Positions 52,426 through 60,684 of a stretch of DNA of 64,000 bases are shown piece after piece. Made by a program: the position numbers and the translations under genes. The stretch covers positions 1 to 64,000 of the forward strand of contig CANJSF010000015.1 in the NCBI GenBank assembly GCA_947476925.1, read 5' to 3'. How positions within the stretch are numbered: the stretch's first letter is position 1; every line of letters starts with the position of its first letter. This stretch comes from Rhodospirillaceae bacterium (lineage in GTDB: Bacteria > Pseudomonadota > Alphaproteobacteria > Rhodospirillales > Rhodospirillaceae). The notes under the pieces were generated by a model. The model searched no databases and was not told where the DNA came from. It saw nothing but the letters and a program-made list of their open reading frames with translations.

Positions 52426-53400
52426 GTGACCTTTCCGGTTTTACAATCCGTCCTTGATTCTGATGCGCTCGCCGTCGAGGTGGCGCGGCGCTATGGCCTA
52501 TCGGGCGCAGTGCGGTGCCGCCTGATCAGCCGGGGCATGAACGATATATACGACGTTCGAAACGGTGCTCATAGATATGCATTGAAGTGTGCACGGGCCG
52601 GCAAATGCTCTGATGCCGAGTATGGCTACGAGCAGGATTTAGTCATGCATTTAGCCCGCGGCGGGCTCGTGGTGCCGACCCCAGTTTTGCAGAAGGACGG
52701 CACTTCATTTTTTTCGCTTCCGGCGCCAGAAGGCCCACGCCAAATTGTCTTGATGCGCTGGCTCGATGGAATTCCATGCACCAAGGCGATGACCATTGAT
52801 GATGCGCGCAGGCTGGGCGTGTTTCTGGCGCGGCTTCACGAAGTGTCGGAAAAATTTAATCACCCGGTTCACCGCTCCCTCAATAGCGAAGCCAAAATCC
52901 GCGCGCGCCTGCCCTCGTTGATCGAGATGGTCGGGGATGATCGCGACATGCTGGTGTTTCTGCAACGCGCAGCGGCGGCGACGCACGCGCGCATCGAGTC
53001 CCTCGATCATCGCATTTTGCCGCGTGGCGCCACACATGGGGACTTCCAGTACGCCAACATCATGACGCAGGCCGATGGCGGCCTGGCTGTGTTTGACTTT
53101 AGCGATTGCGGCGAAGATTTTCTGGCGCGCGACTTGGCTTCGTTTTTCTGGCGGGCCGACTTCGACGGTGTGGGTGAAAAGCTCAATGGTCCGTTCGTGG
53201 CTGGCTACGAATCGCGCCGCCCCTTAAGCCCAGCTGAGAAAGCGGCGCTGCCATTGTTTCGCGCATCGCGGCATTTACTGATTACCGCCAGCTTCGCGCA
53301 TTATGTGAATCGTATTGGGCCAATTCCCGGCTTTGACGGTAGCTTGCGTTACTACCTCAGCATGATCCGCTTGCACTGCGCTCAGGCGGGGTTGGCTTAG
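52426..53400 (+). CDS. Phosphotransferase (APH/homoserine-kinase-II fold)
   Basis: This 324-residue kinase-fold protein starts at GTG. DVRNGAHRYALKCARAG carries the ATP-binding Lys. LPRGATHGDFQYANIMTQADG is the Brenner catalytic loop (HGDxxxxN), and AVFDFSDCGED contains the metal-binding Asp. The group includes aminoglycoside kinases, homoserine kinase II and metabolic hydroxyl kinases. No resistance role is implied. It is alone between two minus-strand operons and its 3' end meets a dispersed repeat. Confidence 0.83.
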   Translation: MTFPVLQSVLDSDALAVEVARRYGLSGAVRCRLISRGMNDIYDVRNGAHRYALKCARAGKCSDAEYGYEQDLVMHLARGGLVVPTPVLQKDGTSFFSLPAPEGPRQIVLMRWLDGIPCTKAMTIDDARRLGVFLARLHEVSEKFNHPVHRSLNSEAKIRARLPSLIEMVGDDRDMLVFLQRAAAATHARIESLDHRILPRGATHGDFQYANIMTQADGGLAVFDFSDCGEDFLARDLASFFWRADFDGVGEKLNGPFVAGYESRRPLSPAEKAALPLFRASRHLLITASFAHYVNRIGPIPGFDGSLRYYLSMIRLHCAQAGLA

Positions 53401-53465
53401 GAGCATTTCCCCGACAAGTGGGAACCGGTAAGCGTGGGAAGTGCGACCAAGAAGAAATCAGAGGC
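53401..53465. repeat. Dispersed alphaproteobacterial intergenic palindrome
   Basis: GCATTTCCC (53403-53411) pairs with GGGAAGTGC (53436-53444) around a core containing AGTGGGAACCGGT, followed by GCGACCAAGAAGAAATCAGA. This layout (GCATTTTCC, core GTGG-ACCGGT, GAAAATGCGACCAAA) resembles from memory a short palindrome scattered through many Rhizobiales-type genomes. It starts one base after one stop codon and overlaps the stop of the gene on the other strand (53458-53460), so it forms the shared 3' end of both genes. Confidence 0.6.
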
Positions 53466-54195
53466 TTTCTGAGAGTTCGACCAACTCATATGCCGTCATC
53501 ATATAGCCGCCGACGGTACCTTTCAAAAACGTGTAGTTGCCATCGGCGGTCACCCACACATCATAGACCGGATGTTCGACGGGTAAGCCATGCACTTCAC
53601 CGAAGCGAAAGTGCAGCGATTCAAAGGTGCCAGCTTTGACTGTAACTTTGTCGCGGTCGACCAGCGAGATTGTGGCAGAGGCCATGGCAATGCTCGGCCC
53701 TGTGGCGCCACGATGATCGGTCGACGACACCACAAAACGCGGCAGGGTTTGCGTTTGGGGGCCCTTCAAGTCGAATAACTTCACGCACCAGCCGTCGTTG
53801 GCAATGGCGTGGCCGCCGAACATCGGCGTCGATCCGTTCAAGGACCAGCGCTGGCTGATACGGCCTTCGACCGAAGTGAATGTTTCGCACTCAGCTTCGG
53901 TCTCGGTAAACCGGAACCAGCCCGAACCACGAAATGCATCACCTACACTGATACGAATAAACGCATCGGTCGGTCGCCAATGTGCATCAAGGTTCAACTG
54001 CTCGAAGCGCAGCACGCTGGGCCGATCATCAATCTCGGCATGTGCGATCAGCGAGCGTCGCCCGTCATTGTGAACAGTAACCGTAAACACTTCACGACCA
54101 CGTTCGTGGCCCATGCGGTCGGGCTTGTTGGATGTATATGCGATGCGCCCACGAATAATTTTGTGATCGCGTTGAAGGTAATTGGGCAGGGGCAT
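53458..54195 (-). CDS. Conserved hypothetical protein, paralogous pair member 1
   Basis: This 245-residue soluble protein has no signal. It shares with its upstream neighbour the ordered motifs LQRDHKIIRGRIAYTSNKP, HERGREVFTVTVHNDGRR, EIDDRPSVLR, SSTDHRGATGPSIAMAS, DKVTVKAGTFESLHFRFG and ADGNYTFLKGTVGGYM. The pattern of alternating strands suggests a beta-barrel or lipocalin-like fold that binds a small ligand. I do not recognise the family. It is the last gene of the long minus-strand catabolic operon. The stop codon lies in the dispersed palindrome. Confidence 0.7.
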   Translation of the reverse strand: MPLPNYLQRDHKIIRGRIAYTSNKPDRMGHERGREVFTVTVHNDGRRSLIAHAEIDDRPSVLRFEQLNLDAHWRPTDAFIRISVGDAFRGSGWFRFTETEAECETFTSVEGRISQRWSLNGSTPMFGGHAIANDGWCVKLFDLKGPQTQTLPRFVVSSTDHRGATGPSIAMASATISLVDRDKVTVKAGTFESLHFRFGEVHGLPVEHPVYDVWVTADGNYTFLKGTVGGYMMTAYELVELSESL

Positions 54196-54204
54196 TGCGC
54201 GTTC

Positions 54205-54972
54205 TCAGACTTTTGGCGGCGTGATGTCTTTGAATTCGATCAACTCGTAATAGGTTTGCATATAGCCGGCCACGCCACCCTTGAGGAACGTAAACTCGCC
54301 ATCTGCGGTGGTCCAAATTTCATAAGGTGGATGCTCGGTCAGCAACTCTTTGGTGCCGGGAAATTGGAAGTGATAGGCATCAAATGTGCCAGCCTTCACT
54401 GTGACTTTTTCTTTGCCCACGTACCCCAGTTGCATCGATATCGCATAGAATAATGGACCGGTGGCGCCGCGATGGTCGGGGGAAGACAACAAAATCTGGC
54501 CGATATTTTGAATGCCGCCTTTGGAAATGTCATAGTGCTTGAAATGCCAACTATCACAGGCGATGGCGTGGTTCTGAAAGGTTTTGAGCGGCGCCTTTAG
54601 CGCGTACTTTTGTGACACGCGACCCTCAGTGGCCGTGAACGTTTCGCATTCGGCATAAGTGTCGTAAAACTTCATCCACCCTGTGCCCATGAACTTATCG
54701 CCCACCGTCAAGCGCATCATGCAGTCCAAGGGCAGCCAATCCTTATCCAGCGCGTAGATCGCATCACGGTGAACACTGGGCCGGTCGTCGATTTCGGTAT
54801 GTACGGTGATCGTGCGCGAGCCATCGCCATGAACCACCAATGTATACATCTCGCGGCCGCGCTCCTGGCCTTTACGCTCGGGTTTGTTCGAGATGTACGA
54901 AATAACACCCGTATAAACTTTGTGATCGCGTTGCATAATTGATTGGCCAGGGGCCGGGGCTGCGGTGCTCAA
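54205..54972 (-). CDS. Conserved hypothetical protein, paralogous pair member 2
   Basis: This 255-residue soluble protein, a tandem duplicate of the gene at 53458, has MQRDHKVYTGVISYISNKP, QERGREMYTLVVHGDGSRT, EIDDRPSVHRD, SSPDHRGATGPLFYAIS, EKVTVKAGTFDAYHFQF and ADGEFTFLKGGVAGYMQT. Strong conservation of the SNKP, DDRPSV and DHRGATGP motifs between two diverged copies implies functional residues there. It is 67 nt downstream of the amidase gene and 9 nt upstream of its copy. It may be a non-standard enzyme or carrier for the operon's substrate. Confidence 0.7.
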   Translation of the reverse strand: MSTAAPAPGQSIMQRDHKVYTGVISYISNKPERKGQERGREMYTLVVHGDGSRTITVHTEIDDRPSVHRDAIYALDKDWLPLDCMMRLTVGDKFMGTGWMKFYDTYAECETFTATEGRVSQKYALKAPLKTFQNHAIACDSWHFKHYDISKGGIQNIGQILLSSPDHRGATGPLFYAISMQLGYVGKEKVTVKAGTFDAYHFQFPGTKELLTEHPPYEIWTTADGEFTFLKGGVAGYMQTYYELIEFKDITPPKV

Positions 54973-55039
54973 AACGTCTCTCCCGAATTTGTTTTCTTGG
55001 TCTGCAAGCCCACCATCATAGGGGGAGTAGAACGCAAGG

Positions 55040-56452
55040 TTAAGTCAGAACTGGGCGAATGGGATGGTTTGCAGCTGCTTCATAGGCTGCAGCAATGCTC
55101 AAAGCGGTGGCATCTGCCCAGGGCCTGGCAGTAACTTGTAAGCCCATCGGTAACTGGTCTGATGTCTGGCCCATAGGCACAGATGCTGCTGGTGCGCCTA
55201 CATAATTGGCCAGTGAAGTGAAGGCCGTGAGGTTTTTGGGCATGGTCTGCAGGAACGCAAACGCGGGGCACGGTGTGGTGGGGGTCACTAGCACGTCGAC
55301 ATCAGCGAACAGTGAATTGGCGATAGGCCGTACCGCGCGAATGGTTTCAAAGGCCAAAGCCAATTTGGGCGCATTTTGCTGCTGGCCAAAGGCAACGCCA
55401 TCACGAAAAATCTGGCTAAACCCCAAAGGGTTCTGTTCCAACGCTTTGGCGTAATAAGTGGCAAGATCAGCCTCAATCACCAACATCGCTTTCGGGCGGA
55501 TCAGGTTGTGATGATAGCCCTTCAGCTCAACATCGATGACCTGCGCGCCAAGCTTAGTCAGTTGCTTTAACGCGGCTTCATAGGCCTTAGTAATATCTGG
55601 GTGAACGGCATCAGATGCGAAACTTGCAAGATCGCGCAATCGACCGATGCGAACGCCACGCAACGATTTTGGAATTTCAAAAGCGGCCAGCGCATGGCTC
55701 GAAGCCGTGCGGCTGAACGGATCTGCACCATCAGGCCCAGCCATCGCCTCGAGCATTAATGCGAGATCATTGACGGTTCGCGCCATCGGCCCCACGTGAT
55801 CCAGCGACCAGGCCAATGGAACCACGCCAGAGGTGCTCACCAATCCTTGCGTGGGCTTGAGCCCAGCAATTCCGCAAAATGACGAAGGGATGCGAATCGA
55901 ACCGAGCGTGTCTGTCCCTAAAGCAGCCGCGCACAAACCTGCGGCCAAGGCAGCGCCCGATCCACCAGATGACCCGCCGGGCGTAAAGCCATCGCGGTGG
56001 GGGTTATAACAAAAGCCGTAGGCTTCGTTGGCCGTGGTCGCGCCATGCGCGCCTTCATGCATGTTGAGCTTGCCCAGAATCACGGTGCCGGCCGACTTCA
56101 ACTTGGCGATGACGGTGGCATCGGTTGTGGGCGTTTCTCGGCGCCGCGCTTCAATGCCGGCTGTGGTTGGCACGCCCGCCACATCGATGTTGTCTTTGAT
56201 TGCGATGGGAATGCCGTCAAGTGGTCCGCGCAGGCTTCTGTTTTTTCGGCGCGCATCGGACGCGTCAGCCGCAGCCAACGCCTGGTCGGTCATCACGGTG
56301 ATAAAGCAATTGAGCTTAGGGTTGTGAACCGCAATGCGCTGCAAATAAAGTTCTGTCAGGCCACGCGACGTAACAGCGCCATGGGCCAACTGCTGGCTCA
56401 ACTCAGTAATGCCTTGAAAGGCGAGTGATGAGTTGTGCGTGTCAGCGTTCAT
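55040..56452 (-). CDS. Amidase (amidase-signature family)
   Basis: This 470-residue Ser-cisSer-Lys hydrolase has Lys86 (IAIKDNIDVAGVPTT), Ser162 (PGGSSGGSGAALAAG) and the nucleophile Ser185 (GTDTLGSIRIPSS) in place. It hydrolyses a linear amide to acid and ammonia. Though related to GatA, it has no GatB or GatC nearby and sits in a catabolic operon. It overlaps the CoA-ligase start by 4 nt, so its acid product is the obvious substrate for that ligase. Confidence 0.9.
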   Translation of the reverse strand: MNADTHNSSLAFQGITELSQQLAHGAVTSRGLTELYLQRIAVHNPKLNCFITVMTDQALAAADASDARRKNRSLRGPLDGIPIAIKDNIDVAGVPTTAGIEARRRETPTTDATVIAKLKSAGTVILGKLNMHEGAHGATTANEAYGFCYNPHRDGFTPGGSSGGSGAALAAGLCAAALGTDTLGSIRIPSSFCGIAGLKPTQGLVSTSGVVPLAWSLDHVGPMARTVNDLALMLEAMAGPDGADPFSRTASSHALAAFEIPKSLRGVRIGRLRDLASFASDAVHPDITKAYEAALKQLTKLGAQVIDVELKGYHHNLIRPKAMLVIEADLATYYAKALEQNPLGFSQIFRDGVAFGQQQNAPKLALAFETIRAVRPIANSLFADVDVLVTPTTPCPAFAFLQTMPKNLTAFTSLANYVGAPAASVPMGQTSDQLPMGLQVTARPWADATALSIAAAYEAAANHPIRPVLT

Positions 56453-57849
56453 ATTTTCTTGAATCGCTCGTCGGACAATCGTTTTGGTTTCTGGCGCTGA
56501 TCGACTTCCGTCAGGCTGGCCAGCGCGCCCGGTGTGTGCAATTCGACATTCATTTCAACGCCAATGCGGGTTTTCAGCAAGGACTGAAATGCTTGTTTCA
56601 GTTCTTCGCTGGGGGCGGCATCAACTTCAATCATCACCAGCATCTCGTCGCGACCCTTGGCATCGCGCGTTGCGCGGCAGAAAAACTCACCCTTAAACTC
56701 GGGCCGGGCGTTTAACACTCCGCCAATGCCATGGGGGAACACGTTGATGCCACGCAGCTTCACCATGTTGTCCGAACGGCCGAATATGCCCTGAAGCCTT
56801 TTGAAATTCAGGACCGTGTTTGTGTTTTCGGCATAAAACGCTGATACGTCATGCGTGTTAAAGCGAATCATCGGGTAGATGTCGTCTTTGAATAGCACCG
56901 TGGTCACAATGTCGCCGCTTTCGCCGTCGCTCACCGGCTTGCCGGTGTCTACATCTAAAATCTCGACGTACTGCGCGTCTTCCCACACATACATGCCATT
57001 ATGGTCCGGCCCCTCGCTGGAGATAATTCCGGTATCGCCAACGCCGTACCAATCAAAGCACTCGGCTCCGCCCCACATCGCAGAAATTTCTTTAATGTTC
57101 TCGCGGCCAAAATGGCCCGAAATCATTCGAATCTTGATATCTTTCCCGGGGATCAGGCCTTCTTCGCGCGCCACTTGGGCCAGGCGCTTCACATAGTCGA
57201 TGAAGCCAACAATCACGGTGGCGCCGAAGCGCTTCATCAACTGCACTTGCTGCACGGAACGGGTTTCAACGCCCGTGCCGGCCGACATGAACGTCGCGTT
57301 GGTAAAATGCAACACGGCTTCGCGCATGTAGTGCCCGGCATTGACCATGCCGTGCCCATAAACCGAATGAACAACATCGGCCCCCGTCATGCCCTGCCAA
57401 ATGTAGGCCCGCGCCACGAGCAAGTTTTGAATCTCGCGTGTCTTAGGCCCAAACAGCAACACCTGCGGCGTCCCGGTGGTGCCCGATGTCGTATGCATCA
57501 CGGCTGGGGCATGATGAGGGTCGGCGAAATCCAAGCCGCCGAAGTCGCCGAAGGGCGGCTTTTCACCCAAGCTATCCATGATGTCGGACTTTGAAAACAC
57601 CGGCAGCTTTTCAATGTCATCCAGCGAGGCAATGTCGCCCAGCTTTGCGCCCCCATTACCCCACAGCCGCTGATAGAATGGGATCTGCCAGGCCCGACGG
57701 ACGCAGTTCATGAACAGCCGATTTTGCTGGGCCCGCAGCTCGTCGCGGCTGATCTTGGAAAAGCGCGCGACAAACTCATCACCAATCGGGTGATCAGTGA
57801 GCATTTGATTGAGGTCGAGGGCGGCGAAGTAGGGTGGAAGCTTGGGCAT
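56449..57849 (-). CDS. Phenylacetate-CoA ligase family protein (PaaK-like)
   Basis: This 466-residue adenylate-forming ligase of the PaaK type shows MHTTSGTTGTPQVLLFGPK as the P-loop, FDWYGVGDTGIIS as the adenine-binding motif, YPMIRFNTHD, and a C-terminal domain with RSDNMVKLRGINVFPHGI. It activates an aryl or other carboxylate to the CoA thioester. The genes flanking it (amidase, overlap 4 nt; acyl-CoA dehydrogenase, 1 nt) imply that the acid from amide hydrolysis is activated and oxidised next. Confidence 0.88.
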   Translation of the reverse strand: MPKLPPYFAALDLNQMLTDHPIGDEFVARFSKISRDELRAQQNRLFMNCVRRAWQIPFYQRLWGNGGAKLGDIASLDDIEKLPVFSKSDIMDSLGEKPPFGDFGGLDFADPHHAPAVMHTTSGTTGTPQVLLFGPKTREIQNLLVARAYIWQGMTGADVVHSVYGHGMVNAGHYMREAVLHFTNATFMSAGTGVETRSVQQVQLMKRFGATVIVGFIDYVKRLAQVAREEGLIPGKDIKIRMISGHFGRENIKEISAMWGGAECFDWYGVGDTGIISSEGPDHNGMYVWEDAQYVEILDVDTGKPVSDGESGDIVTTVLFKDDIYPMIRFNTHDVSAFYAENTNTVLNFKRLQGIFGRSDNMVKLRGINVFPHGIGGVLNARPEFKGEFFCRATRDAKGRDEMLVMIEVDAAPSEELKQAFQSLLKTRIGVEMNVELHTPGALASLTEVDQRQKPKRLSDERFKKI

Positions 57850-57850
57850 C

Positions 57851-59014
57851 TCAATACGACCGCGGCAGGCCTAAAATATTCTGTCCGATGTAAGCTAGGA
57901 TCAAGTTGGTCGAGACAGGCGCCACTTGGTAAAGTCGAGTTTCACGGAATTTACGCTCGATGTCGAACTCCTCGGCAAAAGCGAATCCGCCATGTACCTG
58001 CACACAACTTTCCGCCGCTGCCCAACTGGCTTCTGACGCGAGCATTTTACCAATATTTGCTTCTTCACCCATTGCCTCGCCCGCATCAAACATTTCTGCG
58101 GCGCGTTCGACGATTAGCGCGGCCGCTTTGTATTGCGCATAGGCTCGCGCGATAGGGAATTGAACGCCTTGGTTTTGGCCAATGGCGCGCCCAAACACTT
58201 TACGGTCGTTGGCATAATCCACGGATTTTTTGATAAACCACTGCGCATCGCCCAAGCACTCCGAGGCAATCAACGTGCGCTCTGCATTCATGCCATCAAG
58301 GATGTACTTAAAGCCCCTGCCTTCTTCGCCGATCAGATTAGCCGCTGGCAGCTTCACATTGTCAAAAAACACTTCGGTGGTGGCGTGATTCATCATGGTG
58401 CGAATGGGCCGTATCGTCAGCCCCGCTTTCAGGGCGTCGCGCATATCGAGCATGAACACACTCAGGCCGTCGCCCTTTTTCGCAACTTTATCTATGGGTG
58501 TTGTGCGTGCGAGCAAAACCATGAAATCGGAATACTCAGCCCGGCTGGTCCAAATCTTCTGGCCATTGATGACGTAGTGATCATCTTTTTTCACGGCCGT
58601 GGTTTGCAGGGCCAAGGTGTCAGAGCCCGAAGTTGGTTCGGTCACGCCAAAAGCTTGCAGTCGAATGTCACCCTTGGCGATCTTCGGCAGCCAATCTTGT
58701 TTCTGAGTAGCGCTGCCGTGTTTCAGCACCGTGCCCATCGTGTACATCTGTGCGTGGATGGCGCCTGCATTGCAGCCGCTTTTGTGCGTTTCTTCTAAAA
58801 TTGCGCAGGCGGCGCGCAAACCCAGGCCTGAACCGCCATATTCTTCAGGGATAAGTGCGGCTAAGAAGCCTGCCTTGGTCATCGCATCCACAAATTTGGT
58901 GGGGTATTCGCGGCTGCGGTCGGTCTCGCGCCAATACTCATTGGGAAATTCCGCGCACAAGGCGCGCACGGAGTCGCGAATAGCTTCAAGTTCGGCAACT
59001 GATATGGTGGTCAT
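57851..59014 (-). CDS. Acyl-CoA dehydrogenase family protein
   Basis: This 387-residue flavoprotein has FGVTEPTSGSDTLALQTTAV for FAD binding, INGQKIWTSRAEYSDFMVLLARTTP and DRKVFGRAIGQNQGVQFPIARAYAQ. The C-terminal region reads RETRLYQVAPVSTNLILAYIG: the Glu of the usual YEG(T) catalytic base is Gln. The catalytic base may therefore be elsewhere, as in some subfamilies, or the activity differs. I chose ATG at 59014; a TTG at 59041 is also in frame. Confidence 0.87.
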   Translation of the reverse strand: MTTISVAELEAIRDSVRALCAEFPNEYWRETDRSREYPTKFVDAMTKAGFLAALIPEEYGGSGLGLRAACAILEETHKSGCNAGAIHAQMYTMGTVLKHGSATQKQDWLPKIAKGDIRLQAFGVTEPTSGSDTLALQTTAVKKDDHYVINGQKIWTSRAEYSDFMVLLARTTPIDKVAKKGDGLSVFMLDMRDALKAGLTIRPIRTMMNHATTEVFFDNVKLPAANLIGEEGRGFKYILDGMNAERTLIASECLGDAQWFIKKSVDYANDRKVFGRAIGQNQGVQFPIARAYAQYKAAALIVERAAEMFDAGEAMGEEANIGKMLASEASWAAAESCVQVHGGFAFAEEFDIERKFRETRLYQVAPVSTNLILAYIGQNILGLPRSY

Positions 59015-59135
59015 GGGCAAATCGGTCCAATTCACAGACAAGCGGGCAATCTAACGAACTTGCCCTACCAATCAACAACCGCAGTGTCATGCCTTCGGAC
59101 CAAGCCCGCAATGTCCAATATGCGAACGTGAAGGT

Positions 59136-59834
59136 CTAAAAGGGCGGCAGCGGACTAACGCCAATGACGGCCTGATGAATCGTCAAAAACAACCCATATG
59201 CGATCAGTGCCACCAGTGTGGGCAAGGACACCATGGCACGCCAAGGCGCGGCAATTCGCCCAGAAATGATCCCCGCAAAGGGAATCGACGATGTTTGGGC
59301 GGTCATCTCGGCCCAGGCATCTGCACCAAGCTCTCGCCGCCGCCGCACATCCAGAATTTTCGTGCCCAAAACACTAAATACAGCCAAGAGGCCAAACAGA
59401 ATCGCCGTGCCCGCCTCGCCGTTTGACGCCAAGTGCCCGAAGCCCCACAACGCAAAGGACCACGGGAATGGATGACGCGTGACCGCCAATAAACCTGGCG
59501 CATTGGCTTTGAAGTGGCGCGCGCGAATTCTAATAGACAGCGGATTAGGCGTGACCCAGCCCCAGGCAAACAGCATTGCGGCAAAGATCATGCAAATCGC
59601 CGTAATCCACATGCCGGCCACTGTCATGGGCCATAGTTCAACCAGGGGTGCGCGTAGCGCCGCAATAATCAGCCATGTGGTAACGGCGAGGCTGATGACC
59701 GAATAGACCAGCAAAAATCCACGCTCGCCTAACAGTGTGACAAATTTCGAGCGAATACCGCGGATTGACGGCAAGCTATGCGATACAAAAAAGATCGCCA
59801 GTGCGGCCCACAACTCGGCGAAGGTGCCGCTCAC
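59136..59834 (-). CDS. NnrU family membrane protein
   Basis: This 232-residue protein has five or six membrane helices. It shows the NnrU family pattern: LWAALAIFFVSHSLPSIRGIRSKF, LGERGFLLVYSVISLAVTTWLI and HPFPWSFALWGFGHLASNGE, with conserved His residues that resemble a haem- or quinone-linked membrane enzyme. NnrU was named for nitric oxide metabolism in Rhodobacter, but most members have no proven role. It overlaps the upstream double YciI gene by ATGA. Confidence 0.87.
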   Translation of the reverse strand: MSGTFAELWAALAIFFVSHSLPSIRGIRSKFVTLLGERGFLLVYSVISLAVTTWLIIAALRAPLVELWPMTVAGMWITAICMIFAAMLFAWGWVTPNPLSIRIRARHFKANAPGLLAVTRHPFPWSFALWGFGHLASNGEAGTAILFGLLAVFSVLGTKILDVRRRRELGADAWAEMTAQTSSIPFAGIISGRIAAPWRAMVSLPTLVALIAYGLFLTIHQAVIGVSPLPPF

Positions 59835-60673
59835 GGCTTTTTCTTGGCATCTTGGCGGCGCTTCATTTCAGCCGCAAACCATTCCGGCGAGCGGTTATAG
59901 CTTCCATCCAACTTGTAAAGATCCACGCGCTCAATCTCGATGGTCGAGAACATTCCGTTCTTTGTAAATGGATCATCATTGACATAGCGATCAATGGCGC
60001 CACGGTCATCGTTATCGCTGATCGAGATTCCGCCAATACGGTTATTGGCGTCATCTAAGATGGCCGCAGATACAACCGTCGACGAGTACTTTAACAAGTG
60101 CTTGTTGTGCTCGGGATCGAACTTTTTACGAATGTCTTCTACATCGCGATCAGTTGCATAAAGGCGCCGAACTAAAAACATGGTTTTAGCCCCCACATCG
60201 GCTGTGGGCAGAACAGGAACTTTGTACCCTGCCGCTTGTTGGCGGCGTTGCAGCTCGGGCGCAAACCAGGCTGGTGCGCGATTGTAGCTGCCGTCAATTT
60301 TATACAAATCCACGGGTGTGATTGTGATCGTGCCGTAAATGCCTGCCTTGGTGAACGGATCGTCGTATACATAGTGTTCGATATCAGCTCGCGTGTTGAT
60401 GTCGCTGATCGATACGCTGCCGACTCTCTTGCCACTCGGATCAATGATCGCCGAGGCCACGACACTTTGGCCAAACTTCAGCAGGTGTTTTTGGTGCGCG
60501 GGCTCTTGCGGCGTGCGTAAGGCTGCGATGTCTTTGTCGGTGGCATAAGTGCGGCGCACCATGAACATCAGTTTGCCGCCCAACAAAGGCGCTGTCTCAG
60601 CCATGGCTGGGGCACACGGCAAGATTGCTGCAATACTTGCGCTTGCGATGATGCTCCGGCGTGACAATGTCAT
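59831..60673 (-). CDS. Tat-exported tandem YciI-like protein
   Basis: This 280-residue protein starts with a twin-arginine signal (TLSRRSIIASASIAAI, cleavage near AMA). Two YCII-like repeats follow. Repeat one has LMFMVRRTYATDKDIAALR, HQKHLLKFGQSVVASAII and YDDPFTKAGIYGTITITPVDLYKIDGSYN. Repeat two has MFLVRRLYATDRDVEDIRKK, HNKHLLKYSSTVVSAAIL and NDDPFTKNGMFSTIEIERVDLYKLDGSYN. The catalytic-type His and Asp recur in both. YciI proteins are normally single and cytoplasmic, so this fused, exported form is unusual. Its job in the operon is unknown. Confidence 0.8.
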   Translation of the reverse strand: MTLSRRSIIASASIAAILPCAPAMAETAPLLGGKLMFMVRRTYATDKDIAALRTPQEPAHQKHLLKFGQSVVASAIIDPSGKRVGSVSISDINTRADIEHYVYDDPFTKAGIYGTITITPVDLYKIDGSYNRAPAWFAPELQRRQQAAGYKVPVLPTADVGAKTMFLVRRLYATDRDVEDIRKKFDPEHNKHLLKYSSTVVSAAILDDANNRIGGISISDNDDRGAIDRYVNDDPFTKNGMFSTIEIERVDLYKLDGSYNRSPEWFAAEMKRRQDAKKKP

Positions 60674-60684
60674 GACTCACCTAC

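Noticed and set aside
53809-54453. 214-codon plus-strand frame opposite the paralogous pair
   Set aside because: Spans the junction of two conserved minus-strand paralogues; no motif.
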